Shown here piece by piece: positions 1-11,321 of a stretch of 64,000 bases of DNA. Each line of letters starts with the position of its first letter. Position 1 is the stretch's first letter. Origin of the DNA: Diplolepis rosae. Taxonomy: Eukaryota > Arthropoda > Insecta > Hymenoptera > Diplolepididae. The position numbers and the translations under genes are program-made. The stretch covers positions 364,652 through 428,651 of the forward strand of contig JAPYXD010000420.1 of assembly GCA_030998225.1 (NCBI GenBank), given 5' to 3'. The notes under the pieces are model-generated. The model was given only the letters and a program-made list of their open reading frames with translations. It was not told the DNA's origin and searched no databases.

Positions 1-205
1 GATGCTCAAATCAGGGCAGCAAAAAAGGATCCTAGCCCTCCTTGATGCAACCTGGTACCAAGCAGAGTTTTTGGACCATTAGCGTTGCTCACTAATGTGC
101 AACACATCGGCCCTCCTTTCCCTGGCATTCTGCATCAGAATTGTCCTTGTTTGGCATAGCCAAGAGAAGGACTTCGTCAAGGTAACAGTCCAAGGGGAGG
201 CTTGG
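1..205. other. unassigned GC-richer stretch at window edge
   Basis: This stretch is richer in G and C than what follows and does not match the corresponding part of the other family X copies, which start to align near 206. It could be coding relic of another transposon or flanking DNA. No reading frame long enough to identify was seen. Confidence 0.3.
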
Positions 206-1535
206 AACTTTCTTATATAGTGACTGCAAGAGTTATTCAGAGCTTGTGAGAGTAAGTGTCCTGACTAGAGTTTTTGAGCCTTACTCTAAAATAAAAACTT
301 TTTTCATAAATTATTCGTAAAATATTTTTTTAAATTAATATTATTAATTAATTATTATGATTATGATTGTTGATATATATAATATAATTCTCAAGTAAAA
401 ATAAATCAACTTTTTTCATAAATTATTCATAAAATATTTTTTTTTAATTCATATAATTAATAAATAAATTATTATAATTATGATTTTTGATATATATAAT
501 ATAATAATTAATTAATAATTAGTATACATTTTTATAATAACTACGTATGAAGTTTAATAAAACTAAAGTTTGAAATATATATTAAAAAATTGCTTTATTA
601 TCAAAAAAAAAGTATCTCTTGTGTACAAACATTTAAAATAAGGGTGTTCATTTTCTGTGTTGTATATTTTCAAAATATGGATTTTACAATTGCGATTTCC
701 GAATTATTATTATGCCTAAGAAATTCATGTTAAATCTAAATCCTGTGTACATTTTTTAATGTTATGTAATACACTTATCAAGACTTTTGTTGTTTAAATT
801 TTCATGAAATCAATTTAATTTGAAAAACTTAAGTGAAAAAAAAAGAAGTAATTATAAATGAATTGAGAAAAAATGTTGTATCAAGTATTAACTAAACTTA
901 CAGAATCTATATAACTAAATTATGTGAAACTTTTAAATAACTTATATAAACTATAGTGGATAATCATAAAAACAAATAGTGGTTAACACTGCGGAGCATG
1001 TACGAAAGCTTCGAGACAAACAGACTGAACACAATCAAACACAACTGCAGTACGGTGAATTTTTAAAATCACTATTTTTGATTATTAAATATAATTACTT
1101 TGAAAATGAGTATGCTGAAAATTCAACACATTTTTCAAATTAAAAATATTTAATGTGTGTCCAAGGCGCAGATTACTTTCATTCGATCCTGCGTGAATAG
1201 ATATAGCTGGTGGAATAAGTCTTGCGATTCACGGCTTTACTCAACTCCCGATTGAAGCGAAGAGTAGAATGAACGGAAAGCTCTACTTTTTTGTGGTTCT
1301 ATAAAAGATTGGTTTTTTATAATTATACTACGAGTAATAATATATATTTAGAAATTTTTAATGCACGCTTTCATACTTTACTTTACACATCTGAATTTTA
1401 CTCAACTGTGATTCATTCATGAACATTTAATATATCACAGATAATTTCAATGGTACTAAATAATTTCTAACTTGTCCATATGTCCCAAATTTGATTGGAA
1501 GTTGAGTAAAATTACTTCAACTATTTTTCTCCGTG
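206..1535 (+). mobile_element. family X copy A, Tc1/mariner-like repeat, 5' truncated
   Basis: From the TTGGAACTTTCTTATATAG block to the end CTCCGTG followed by TA, this matches copy B (5877-12628 minus its nested LTR element) in order and orientation. It shares the block near 1160-1290 (AAGGCGCAGATTACTTT) and the terminal segment ending AACTATTTTTCTCCGTG. No transposase frame is visible, so this is a non-autonomous element of about 1.5 kb. The TA superfamily assignment comes from copy B. Confidence 0.7.
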
Positions 1536-1549
1536 TAGCATATCTATTT

Positions 1550-2844
1550 CCCAGGTGGAAATTTACTACTGGCGCAGTATTATGCTAGTACCGCCGTCGG
1601 ATTTCTGGTACTAACAGAGTACTGGGGCAATATCGGCATGGATACTAGCGTAGTACTGACTAGACCCCAAATTATAACTTGGCTAGGATTTGGCAGTCAG
1701 TACTGATCTGGTATTTAAAAGCAGTACTAGTCCAGTACCATCAGTTGGTACTGACATAATACTGGCTAGACCCCTAATGATAACTTTGCTGGGATTTCAA
1801 AGCCAGTATTGATCTGGTACTTTAAAGTAGTACTGGCCCAGTGCTAAAAGGCGGTACTGACATAGTACTGGCTAGACCTCTAATTATAACTCGGCTGGGA
1901 GTTGGCAGTCAGTACTGGGCTGGTACTTAAAAGCAATACTGGTCCAGTACTATCAGCCGATACTGACTGGATTTTATCTGATGAAATTTTGTTATTTCAA
2001 AATTATTCTAACTTCTGGAATAAGTATTTTCGATGCTAGATTGATCGTTCAGTTTTACAATACTATTTAAAAGTAAATTTATACAAATTGAATCGAAAAC
2101 ATTTTATTCAAATTTCATATTCTGTACTAAAAATTTTGCTCTTTTGAAAACAAAAACTGAAAAATCTATGGAATTTCAACGAAAAATAATTATGAAATTA
2201 TGTATAAAAATACATTTTGAATGGATATCTCTGAAATAGATAAATTAAAGGTTGTGAAAATAGTTTATCGGCAATTTGCCAGTAACTATAATTAGTACTA
2301 GTCCCGTAGTAAACCAGTAGAGTGCCAACTGTCAATGATATCCCTACTTCAGAGTTTCACTAGTACCTCCTAAGAATACTTCGCCAGTACTTCGCCAGTA
2401 GTAAGCCAGTAATATGCTATTGGCACAGTATTGACAGGCAGCATACCTCGATTACATCTGGCACAATACCGCTCTGGTTGTAAATACTGTCTAACCCACG
2501 ACTTTTCCACCTGGGTTAATATCCCGTATTTGGATTTTTCATACAGCCAGTACTAAAGCAGTACTTTTCTGGAGGTTAACGCACCTCCTTTGTCGGTATT
2601 TGGCCAGTAATAGTAATCAGTACTAGCCCCGTAGTAAACCAGTAGAGTTCCAACTGTCAAAGATATCCCTACTTCAGAGCTTCACCAGTACTGCCAAAGA
2701 ATACTGCGCCAGTACTTCGCCAGTAGTAAGCCAGTAATATGCTAATATTTGGCACAGTATTCACAGGCAGCATACCTCGATTACATCTGGCACAATACCG
2801 CGCCGGTTGTATATACTGTCTAACCCACGACTTTTCCACCTGGG
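1550..2844. mobile_element. element with CCCAGGTGGAAA terminal inverted repeats
   Basis: The element starts CCCAGGTGGAAA and ends TTTTCCACCTGGG. Internally it is packed with the palindromic word CAGTACTG and its variants. The right end is present twice (ending at 2515 and again at 2844), so roughly 250-330 bp of the 3' part has been duplicated in tandem. No coding frame or clear target duplication is seen. Its end sequence resembles those of the elements at 4638-5635 and 45754-47560. Confidence 0.6.
1643..1960. repeat. tandem repeat, three 106-bp units
   Basis: Units start at 1643, 1749 and 1855, and a fourth begins at 1961 but soon breaks off. Each unit carries TACTGRC..AGTACTGRCTAGACC, a block like TAATKATAACT, and paired CAGTACTGG/CCAGTAC words. 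The period is exactly 106 bp with no indels. It lies inside the element at 1550-2844. Confidence 0.75.
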
Positions 2845-3550
2845 TTAAAGTATTTTAATAGGGCAGATCAAAGTTGTTCAATACAACTTCACACCAACTA
2901 AATAAATTTAATTGCACTACTTGTTCTGGTCAAATATCCAAACCTTTCATTTTCACTTATAAATTTAACTTTACATATCAAGTACTCGTTTTTTTGTATT
3001 ATATGTTTAAATGCTATAGTTATTCCTAAAAATGTAAAATTGGTGCCACCCCTTTTTTGTATTTTCTAGGTTTTAATAAATATCACTAATAAGGGCTCCG
3101 ATCTGAGCGAAAACGTCTGATGAAGTCGACTTAGTAATTTTGGACCCTAAAGCCAATTTTTTCCAATAACGTACGATTTTATTAAAATTGAGAGTCAATA
3201 CAACTTATACTACTTTTAATTTTCTAGACTTTTCTTATTTAATTTTTATCATTTTTATATGTACGACTCATTAACAAATGCCTGCCTTTTATGAATTCAA
3301 GTTGTGCTACAATAAAGTTTAATTATTAGCATAATCGTCACTCATATTCTGCTTTCTATAAGTTAAGTTATTTAAGAAAAATTTTGGAATCTGTTTCTTT
3401 AAATATATGTAAAATTGAAGAATTATATATTTTGAGTAGCCAATGCTAAAAAAATATAAACTGGCATGGATTAAGTGTTGAGAAGTTTTGTGTCTGAAAT
3501 TTAGAAGGTGCATTGAGGAAGTTGACAAATCGTCCTGTTTTGTAATCCAG
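2845..3550. other. AT-rich flank or intron with a repeat tail at 3090-3165
   Basis: No gene is seen here apart from the exon that follows. The stretch CTCCGATCTGAGCGAAAACG near 3095, followed by ACCCTAAAGCCAATT near 3150, recurs in related form at 63520-63590, so this is the tail of a dispersed repeat. A polypyrimidine-poor CAG at 3548-3550 could be a splice acceptor for the exon at 3560. Confidence 0.4.
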
Positions 3551-3559
3551 GTGAATGGT

Positions 3560-3949
3560 ATGGGACAGATAATTTCGAGTGATGTAATGTCCGGAGGAAG
3601 AAGCTCGGTCGATGAACAGAACTCCCAAAGTTTTGATGTTAGAAGTCGTCGCAAAGTTAAGAACGACGATGAAAACGAGAGGTTCTCGAAGAGTCGATCG
3701 ATTCAGGAAGCCCCAACTTCAAATTATCCGAACGAGAATTTCAAGAACTTATGGAATCTAGATCATAAAGTGGTAGGATTCAAAAGACCAGAGACCAACA
3801 GCACGATCAGCTTACCGGATTACAATGAACTCAAAGATGTTGAAACCCATGATGCAGACAACAAAAAACCGGAAGTATCCAACGAAAAGCCTCCCAAGAA
3901 ATCCATTAAAGGCTCTTTGTCTCTTGAAACTATTCTTTGCTTTCCACAG
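3560..3949 (+). CDS. gene 1, exon 1: N-terminus of unknown acidic protein
   Basis: I do not recognise this protein. The frame is open from 3488 and the first in-frame ATG is at 3560 (begins MGQIISS). It encodes about 130 hydrophilic residues rich in Ser, Asn, Asp, Glu and Lys. Glycine at position 2 with serine at position 6 fits the loose N-myristoylation pattern, which would put the product on membranes, but this is only a pattern match. The exon may instead be internal, because a CAG at 3548-3550 could be an acceptor. The proposed donor CAG/GTTCTT at 3950 is weak but leaves phase 0, which agrees with exon 2 at 13341. Both downstream introns are stuffed with transposons. Codon use looks like real coding, and the antisense frames here are shadows. 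Confidence 0.55.
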
Positions 3950-4214
3950 GTTCTTCCTTCTTCCTATTTTTCATTTTGTAATATTTAATAAATATGCATA
4001 CTAAAGACTGAAACCTTCAATTTTTTACAAAATTATCTACTAGTCATTTTTTTTATTTGTTTAAAAATATTCTAAAGATGAAAAACATTTGCGATTTTGT
4101 GGAAAAATAGTAACAATATGAAAATTTTACTTATATTATTATTTGTTAAATATTAATAATAATGCTTCTGGAAATAAACATATTTATGTGTGATTCCATT
4201 TGAAATATACCCCC
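3950..4214. other. start of gene 1 intron 1, AT-rich, no feature seen
   Basis: AT-rich intronic sequence follows the proposed donor. It contains AATAAA-like words near 3985, so an alternative short transcript ending here is possible. Nothing else is supported. Confidence 0.3.
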
Positions 4215-4637
4215 AAAGTTTTTTTCAAACAAAATATGCTTTGTCGCGTTCTATTTCAAAAAATAATTGACACGTATTTTTTCATTTAAAAGTGATGTTT
4301 GAAAATTTCGAAAAATGGGCTTTCAAAATTTTAAGTCGGAAAAATGATGTTTTTTCAATAGGATACAGTAAAGAAAGTGTTGGATATGGAACATTGTTAT
4401 CAAAGCTTTCTAAAGTTGTATATAGTACGTCCTATTAATTTTTATTAAATAACAAAATTTGTTTTATAAACAATTATCTTTTTTTCAAATTTGGATTATT
4501 TTTGTCTTGTTTTATTAATCCTAGAATGTTTGTATAAGATTCTTGATGATTCTATCGAAATTTGAGAATGGAGAAATAAAAATACTGAAAGTAATGAATT
4601 TTTTCAATCGGGAGCCTGCGTCACTGTGACGGAACGA

Positions 4638-5635
4638 CCCCGGTAGAAATTTCTTAAGTTTCACTTGACAGTTGATTAGTTAATAGTAAGTCAAAACTAG
4701 TAAGAAAATATTCGTAAGGAATTGCTAGTTATTTGTAAGTTTAATTATTACAAGCTAAACTGGAGTAAAACTTGTCTAGTTTCCCACGTGATTAACTTTT
4801 GAATATTGCTTGTAAGTAATTGTTGGGGCATTTGTAAACGAAAACTTGGAGTGATTTCATTTAATGTGTGCGTGCTAAAAATACAAGTTAAATGTCAACC
4901 TAAAATTTAGTGCGTTTGTAAGGTGTTGGGAAAAAACTTTTGCACATCGTAAAATGGACCGAAAAAGGGAAGGAAACAGAAACTGAGTGAAACAGTTTCG
5001 TAAAAGGAGAAAAATTAGCCAAAAGTATCAGTATGAGTCTAGTAAGTATTCATCGCAAAACGTCTATATTTTATGGGTTGACATTATTTTTTCAATAAAA
5101 TTCGCAATTTACCTTGTTTTTTTTCTTGTCCAAAATGTTGCAAAAGCATGTCACGTACAATTTATTTTTTAATCTACAAAGTCCTTTGATTACTTCCTTA
5201 CTTAATCTATAAATTCCTCGGGATCCCGCATAAGTTTTCGTTACCTGGTTTTCAAAAACTTTTTTGGTTTCTCATTTTTGGTATTATGTTTTTATATAAC
5301 AGTTTTTGTGACAGACGGAGCAACTGATGCAGACAAATTTTTTGGAATCGACGTTCAAGGCCCATCAACATTAGATTTTATTGCTCAAAACCTTCACTCA
5401 GATTTTTGTACATATGTGAGATTTCAATCCCTAACAAAGAACTGTCTATTGCCTTAAAAATAACTAGAGAGTGCCTTAACAATACTTTAAAAGTTTAGAC
5501 TCACTAATAACTTAAATGGCGTAGCATTACATTTCTTCTGAATACCTTATAAGTTTTCCTCAAGAGGTCCTCACTAGTTGACAAGGAAAACTTGCGAGTA
5601 TCTCAAATAAAACTTTTGAAAATTTCTACTTGGGG
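4638..5635. mobile_element. 998-bp element with CCCCGGTAGAAATTTC ends
   Basis: The left end is CCCCGGTAGAAATTTC and the right end is AAATTTCTACTTGGGG, an imperfect terminal inverted repeat. Subterminal blocks rich in AAACTTG, CTAGT and AGTAAG words occur in opposite orientation on the two sides. The internal 61-codon frame near 4987 is AT-rich and unsupported as a gene. It sits in the internal part of the long-arm element at 4215-13300. No clear target duplication. Confidence 0.55.
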
Positions 5636-5771
5636 AGTGCGCTTCGGCCGCGTTTTAACTTGTTCGGACCTGCACGGGCTCAAAGCTTGACTCGCGCTAC
5701 ATATAGTAAACGCTTTTGCAGTTTTCTGTGAGTTTTCCACGAGTGTCAACCTTCTTGAGAATTATACAGAA

Positions 5772-5876
5772 ATGTCAAGTTCTCGATTCAAGAACGTATG
5801 TTGCAATCCATTCAATAAAAAAAATCATACTGGACCTAAGCAGAGAAAAAGTTTGCGTCGCGTTCCCTCTTTGATA
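5772..5876 (+). pseudogene. broken ORF start, Cys-rich CCNPF-type transposon protein
   Basis: An ATG at 5772 opens a basic 35-codon frame with MSSSRF.., the motif VCCNPF, then many Lys/Arg and RRVPSL. It is cut at 5876 by insertion of family X copy B; on the far side, after the duplicated TA, the frame stays open from 12631 and stops near 12693. The context, between 400-bp inverted arms, suggests the N-terminus of that element's own protein. I recall similar Cys-rich starts in arthropod repeat-encoded proteins but cannot name the family. A CG-rich leader at 5640-5710 may be its promoter region. The remaining coding part appears to be deleted. Confidence 0.4.
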
Positions 5877-7765
5877 CACGGAGAAAAATAGTTGAAGTAA
5901 TTTTACTCAACTCTGTCGATTAAACTTGGGACATAAGGACACTTGAACATCTATTAAATCCTAGTCGGGTAAAATGAATTTGATATATACCTAATTCACC
6001 CAAAGTGAATAATAATAAGCGTGACATAGGGAATAGTAAGGAGTTGAGTAAAACGTTATCGACGACAGGGCACCAACATGCGTCAGTGGGTTAACATGAA
6101 ATGTATAAGTATATCACCGACGCTTGAGGTGCTTCAAACCGTAGTTGGGTAAAATGAACATCGGGCGTATTATTTGAACTGGCAATGGTATGGTTCTCTC
6201 AAATAAAAAAAAATTCTTACCTCGAGCCTGCCAATAGTCATACGGTATATACATAAACAACTTACAAATACATTCACACCATTCGGACATAGCCAATCAT
6301 ATTTCAAATTACAAATACACTTAAACATATATAATTTATATATATTTAATTTATATTATATATAAATTTATATTTATATATATACATTTAATATTTATAT
6401 AACATATATAAACCTTATATCTACACGTATATATAGTACGATACGCTTTCGTCGAATCACGCACACGCTCGCTTACAATGCTGAGATATAAAATTTGGAA
6501 CTTTCTTATATAGTGACTGCATGAGTTATTCAGAGCTTGTGAGAGTAAGTGCCGTCAATAAAATTTTTTAGCCTTACTCAAGTAAAAATAAATCAACTTG
6601 TTTCATAAATGATTAATAAAATATTTTTAAAAATTAATATAATTAATCAATTTATTATAACTATGATTATTGATAGATATAATGATATACGCCCAGGGCA
6701 AATGGGGCGCTCAAAAAGCTAAAATTTTCCGTTCCTGCTCTATGATGAGTACTAAACGTTAATATTACAAAATTTTCGCTTCTTATTTCTCGCCTCAACG
6801 ACCTTTTTTGACTCATCCTTAATTGGTTTCTAATGACCTGGAAGCGGTCGGACCCGTGCCCCGCCCCTTCTACAGCTATACTTGCCTCAATTGACGTTGA
6901 AAGGTAAATTTAAGACTCTCTAGAAAGTTCTGTGCTTTTCATTTCCCTGGAATCGCGAATGAACTGATCACTTGTTCGCGATTTGAGAGACCAGTGTATC
7001 ACCTATCATTTTATCACCGTAAAGTAGCGGTTTTAATTTCAACCTTGCCACGTACTGCAACTCCGTAATTAGTTTGTAAGGTAGATTAGGCGTCCGGACT
7101 ATATTAATTATTATTAGTGATAGGCTACTTCTAATATAAGTACAATATAAACATACAACAAAAATATTAATAATAGTAATAAAATTAGTATTAAGTAATT
7201 ACAAAAAAAAATAATAATAATAAATAAATACATAATTATAATGTTATTGTTTAGAGAGCGCTCACGATTTTAAGAAATGCCGTAACCGCCTATTGTACTC
7301 GTCGATAAGGGTTATCGCATCACGTTTGTGAATATTAATGTTAAGAGTAGGTTAAGTATTTAGATTAGTTTTACTAAACTTCGAAACAATAATTATAAGA
7401 TCAAATAATGTAAGAGACACAAGGAGCGAAGCAAATATCCGTCCTCACGCCACAACGCGGTCAAGACGAATGACCTGATTGGCTGAAAATTTCGGGAGGG
7501 GGAAACTCGAGCCCCTCTCTGATTGGTGCGCACACTACCCGAGTAAGTGCGTAAAAGGAGTGCCGCTATTCTCGGAGCGACACTCGCCTGCCAGCCAGCC
7601 TACCGGACGGACCGCATCAGTATCTACCGTCTCGCCGTCGCTCTGCGAAGCGAACGCTTCAGCTCATCGAGTTTCTGCTACATAGAAGAATAAAGGGAGG
7701 CATAGGAAATCGGAACTGAAGTATCTTGTTCTTTTTTCTCCTTTCCTCTTTCAAACATTACCAGA

Positions 7766-7896
7766 GCATCAGTCCTTTTCAGGACTAAACAACACGAGGC
7801 AACCCGGGCTGGTTACCAACATCAGTCCTTCTCAGGACTATTTGAACAACCCCGAAGTTGTATTAAAACTTCAAACACCAGTCCTTCTTAGGACTA
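7766..7896 (+). repeat. three hairpin repeats CAGTCCTT-YTCAGGACTA in the LTR
   Basis: Short stem-loops of the form AGTCCT..AGGACT occur near 7770, 7824 and 7881, spaced about 55 bp. Each has a 6-bp stem and a small pyrimidine-rich loop. They lie just downstream of the probable poly(A) signal, so they would be in the U5 leader RNA. A role in RNA packaging or translation is speculation. Confidence 0.6.
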
Positions 7897-8044
7897 AAGA
7901 ATAATTCTGTTCCGACATCACCGGAGGACGAGTTCCAGCTGTGCAGCGGTTTGCGATGCCCTCCGGGCGCCATCCCTACTGCTGAACGAACTCACAGGAG
8001 GCCAGACATCGCACCACTGTCCGGATTCACAACGACCAGGTAGC

Positions 8045-8656
8045 TTGCGATGCCCTCCGGGCGCCATCCTTGCTAGACGGGTGAATCCGGGCTCGAGACA
8101 GACCGTCCAGACTAAACTGATTAGGCGCATGGGTCTCAATCCCCGCCAGAAACGAGCCCGCGCCATCAGCCGACAACTCCAGCGTCTCAGGGAGGTGGGG
8201 TACCTCACCGCCACCGACACCCAGGAGAGAACAACCGTTGGCAACAAGGAGCAACGAGGTGGAAAGGAGGGGCCACCATCGAGCGAGGCAACTGTCAGCG
8301 CCGATAACAGGGCAGCCACTCGAGAATCCCAGTCCAGCGAAGAAATTAAGGACAGGCCACTCTCAGAGGGAAAAGCCCTACACCCTGAAGACAGACTACC
8401 TCCCACGCCTGTCACTCGCCGACCGCCACCGCCTCCAGGAAGCGAGGACCCTCGCTACCTTCTCCGCCTGCGTCGACGAACGCAGGCCCGGTACTCTAAG
8501 GCCCGCCGGGTCTTAGACTATTCGACCGCGCGGAACGCTACTCGTCTCGCCTACCCGGGGAGCTTCGAGACCAGGGTCGTACTGAGAACCCCTGACACCC
8601 GGGACTTCGTCATCGCCAAGTTTTTCGCAACGATGGCTACGCCGAATTCATGTTAG
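8045..8656 (+). CDS. 203-codon Arg/Pro-rich ORF inside the LTR U5
   Basis: An open frame of 203 codons (ATG at 8045) runs through the GC-rich end of the LTR; a second frame overlaps it at 8238-8516. The same 203-codon frame is kept in the 3' LTR fragment from 11322 to 11833 with very few changes. The product would be strongly basic (many Arg) and Pro/Thr-rich, with no motif I recognise. It may be a by-product of high GC content, or a former upstream gag segment captured in the LTR. Weakly supported as a protein. Confidence 0.3.
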   Translation: MRCPPGAILARRVNPGSRQTVQTKLIRRMGLNPRQKRARAISRQLQRLREVGYLTATDTQERTTVGNKEQRGGKEGPPSSEATVSADNRAATRESQSSEEIKDRPLSEGKALHPEDRLPPTPVTRRPPPPPGSEDPRYLLRLRRRTQARYSKARRVLDYSTARNATRLAYPGSFETRVVLRTPDTRDFVIAKFFATMATPNSC

Positions 8657-8816
8657 ACGCACAGGGTTTGGGCATAAAACCCACGAGGGGACACTTACCA
8701 GCTACAACTCACTGAGAACCCAAACCTTAACAATTGGCGGCCCGAACGTGGGGCTTGAAGAAAAGTATAATTTTCTTGAATTTCCTAAGGATAGGAAACG
8801 AATCTTCAACCCTGAG

Positions 8817-10064
8817 ATGATTCGCTCACCAACTACATCACGAGGCCGAGGCAGGCCCACGCGCACAATGGCTACCCGGCACAATCCGATGCCAACCACT
8901 TCCGGGAGTGGTGATCAAAACCCGGTGGCGCCCGACGAATATGAGCATGTTGAAGATGCTCCTCTTGTATACGAGCGACTCAGTTTGTCGCCAACCCCAG
9001 AACGACGCAGCCGATCTGCACCAGATAACGGAAGGAGAAATACAGCGACGCACGGAAGAAACCACCAACAACAGGAGAATAGATCTACACAACGCCCGGT
9101 TGTTCATACATTTTCCCGAAACATCGTATTCACAGCTAGACAACCTACGGCGCAAGAGAATTTACCTGGCCCATCCGGTTTTCTTCCCAACGCGAACAAC
9201 AGAAGAACACAAGCTGCCGCAGCACCTGGAAGAAGACAAAACGCATCTAATGCCTTATCTGTATTGGCGGATGCAACTGTAAGCGACTTTCGTGCTCTCC
9301 TCCGTGCAATCAGAGCACCTGCACCAGTCCTGCCAAGCTTTTCAGGACATGATCATGAAGACCCCTTCACCTTCCTTCGAGAATGTGAGGAGCACTTCGA
9401 ATCAACAGAAACCGAGCCTTCTCAATGGACTCGCCTCGCAGGAAAGGCTCTGGAAGAACCTGCCTCTAAATGGTGGGAATTGTTCAAAAACATCTCCGTG
9501 ACCTGGGAGAAATTCAAAGAGATATTGATACAACGCTACGCAAGTGCCCCGGTCCTGATGCAACTACATAAGAATTTGTACTCACGGAAGCAAGGTGAGA
9601 GAGAAAATACAGCAGTCTTTCTTCAGCAACGGTACTTGTTAGCACGACGGTTACTCCCAACCACTAACGAGGAAGGCATCACGACTCTGCTTCTGGAATC
9701 TCTCAGACCCTCCATAAGAAGAGCAATCCGCTCAGCATCTCCACGAAATTTCGAGGATCTGTTCAAAAGAGCCTTGACTGCTGAAACCGACGAAGCCGAG
9801 GACTACCCGCGTCACGAGAAGAAGAAGGAAGAATCCAAACCAAGAGAGGCCACCCCTGCAGCACAAACAAATATGAATCAACGTGCAGCGCAATTGAGCT
9901 CTAATCTACCCAGATGTCGGTTTTGCCCAGAGCGGCATTTCCATCGAAACTGCCCAGTCTTGGCTTCTCAAAGAAACGATGACATTCAGGGAAACTGGCG
10001 AAGCCCGGCGACCGCAGCGGCCGCCATGCCCCCTCAGCATCAACAAAGTCAGAGCCAGCAGTAA
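8817..10064 (+). CDS. gag: Gag polyprotein of the gypsy element
   Basis: The frame is open from 8748, with the first ATG at 8817. An Arg-rich, low-complexity N-terminal third is followed by a retrotransposon Gag domain (FLRECEEHFES near 9371, then WTRLAGKAL and KWWELFKN, then an LLESLR segment at about 9690). A zinc knuckle near 9916 (CRFCPERHFHRNCP, spacing C-x2-C-x3-H-x4-C) and a Gln-rich end complete it. Gag forms the particle that packages the RNA. Pol follows in the -1 frame, as is usual for frameshift-coupled gag-pol. This frame seems intact. Confidence 0.8.
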   Translation: MIRSPTTSRGRGRPTRTMATRHNPMPTTSGSGDQNPVAPDEYEHVEDAPLVYERLSLSPTPERRSRSAPDNGRRNTATHGRNHQQQENRSTQRPVVHTFSRNIVFTARQPTAQENLPGPSGFLPNANNRRTQAAAAPGRRQNASNALSVLADATVSDFRALLRAIRAPAPVLPSFSGHDHEDPFTFLRECEEHFESTETEPSQWTRLAGKALEEPASKWWELFKNISVTWEKFKEILIQRYASAPVLMQLHKNLYSRKQGERENTAVFLQQRYLLARRLLPTTNEEGITTLLLESLRPSIRRAIRSASPRNFEDLFKRALTAETDEAEDYPRHEKKKEESKPREATPAAQTNMNQRAAQLSSNLPRCRFCPERHFHRNCPVLASQRNDDIQGNWRSPATAAAAMPPQHQQSQSQQ

Positions 10065-10069
10065 ACCTC

Positions 10070-11321
10070 GCCAGCACCACCTCTCGTCGACTCACACGTC
10101 TCCGTGTAAGCCTGGGAAATCGAGAAATCATAGCCTACTTGGACTCATGCTCATCGGATAACTTTATTCACGCTACACTCCTGACGAAAGGTCAATTAAA
10201 TGCTCTGAAACCTAGCCCGCCACATGCTAAACTCGCAGCCGAAGGCATGACATTGCCACTGATCGGGACCATAGACCTTGCACCTGAAGCCTGCGATCAG
10301 CCTTATCCTGGGACCTTCTTCGTAAGTCCAAGTCTTTCTGGAGAAATGATTTTTGGCCACCCCTGGTTTGAGCAACACAACGTAATTCACGAACACCGCC
10401 TGGGGTGCATCTATCTGGGAAATCAAGAAAGAAGACGATTGTATTTGGTACCGGAACCTCAACAGCAAGCATCCAACACTACGCCGCCGGAAGTAACTCA
10501 TAACTTCCCACCCAAGTACGCTCCACGTTTTCTGGAAATGATGAAACGTCACGCTCCAGTCTTCTACCAGGGAGGACCCCTTCGCCAGACTCTAGCAGTA
10601 CAACACCACATTGAGCTATCACATCCAACACCTTTCATTGAAGCACCACGACGATACTCTGAAGAAAAACGGAAATGGTTGGACGCACAAATACGAGAAA
10701 TGCTTGCAGACGAAATCATCGAGCCAACCACATCCGACTACAGCTCTGCAATCGTGGTTGCAGGAAAGAAGGATGGGGATTACAGATTCTGTGTCGACTA
10801 CAGACGCCTCAACGAACAGACTGTAGATGCTCCACAATGTCTCCCTCGCATACACGAGATATTAAAGGATCTTGGAGATGCCACCATTTTCTCATCACTG
10901 GATTTCAAAAGCGGCTATTGGCAGGTTCCCTTGACTCCGGAATGCCGTCACCTCGCAGCATTCTCAGCACCATCCGGGGGTCAATATCAGCCCCGGGTTA
11001 TGTTCTTCGGGCTCAAGAACGCGCCTGGTACATTTCAAAATCTGATCCGTCATGTCCTGGCGGAACAATGGGGACAATTCGCTATCGCCTACCTCGACGA
11101 CATCATTGTTTACTCAAAAAAACTGGGAAGAGCACTTACTACACCTGTCACTAGTCTTGGAAAGAGTCTCCATTTACAGTATGACATGCTCACCGAAGAA
11201 GTGTAACTTCGGGCAGACTAGTCTCTCCTATCTGGGACACATAGTTTCTGAAGACGGAAATCGACCGCAACCTGGACATCTCGAAGCCATCCTAAGTGCT
11301 GAACCCCCACGCACTCGTAAG
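10070..11321 (+). pseudogene. pol: Pol remnant: protease and partial reverse transcriptase
   Basis: The frame is -1 relative to gag. The protease is recognised by YLDSCSSDNF near 10134, where the usual active-site D-T/S-G is D-S-C, so Gly is replaced by Cys. Ty3/gypsy reverse transcriptase follows, with FCVDYRRLN, SSLDFKSGYWQ, FGLKNAPGTFQ and the catalytic YLDDIIVYS at about 11088. Just after YLDD, at an A-run near 11117, the reading shifts by one base; the next frame holds CSPKKCNFG and YLGHIVS. Coding then runs straight into LTR sequence at about 11321. RNase H and integrase are absent, so this cannot be a working polymerase gene. Confidence 0.85.

Larger units (their letters stand above)
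6683..8732 (+). repeat. 5' LTR, about 2050 bp
   Basis: The right limit is fixed by the 3' copy ending at 11909 (constant offset 3177 bp) and by the primer-site-like sequence just after it. The left limit is fixed by the ATAA duplication and by comparison with family X copy A, where the inserted DNA starts. AATAAA at about 7689 may be the poly(A) signal, leaving a U5 of about 1 kb, which is very long. The U5 part is GC-rich and contains a repeated segment (GCGATGCCCTCCGGGCGCCA at about 7953 and 8047). Confidence 0.75.

Noticed and set aside
4362..4430. Possible short exon after TTTTTTCAATAG
   Set aside because: The sequence is part of the inverted arm repeated at 13080-13150 and lacks a GT donor.
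8238..8516. 92-codon frame overlapping the LTR ORF, repeated in the 3' LTR
   Set aside because: Conserved only because the LTR is; two overlapping open frames are expected in GC-rich DNA.
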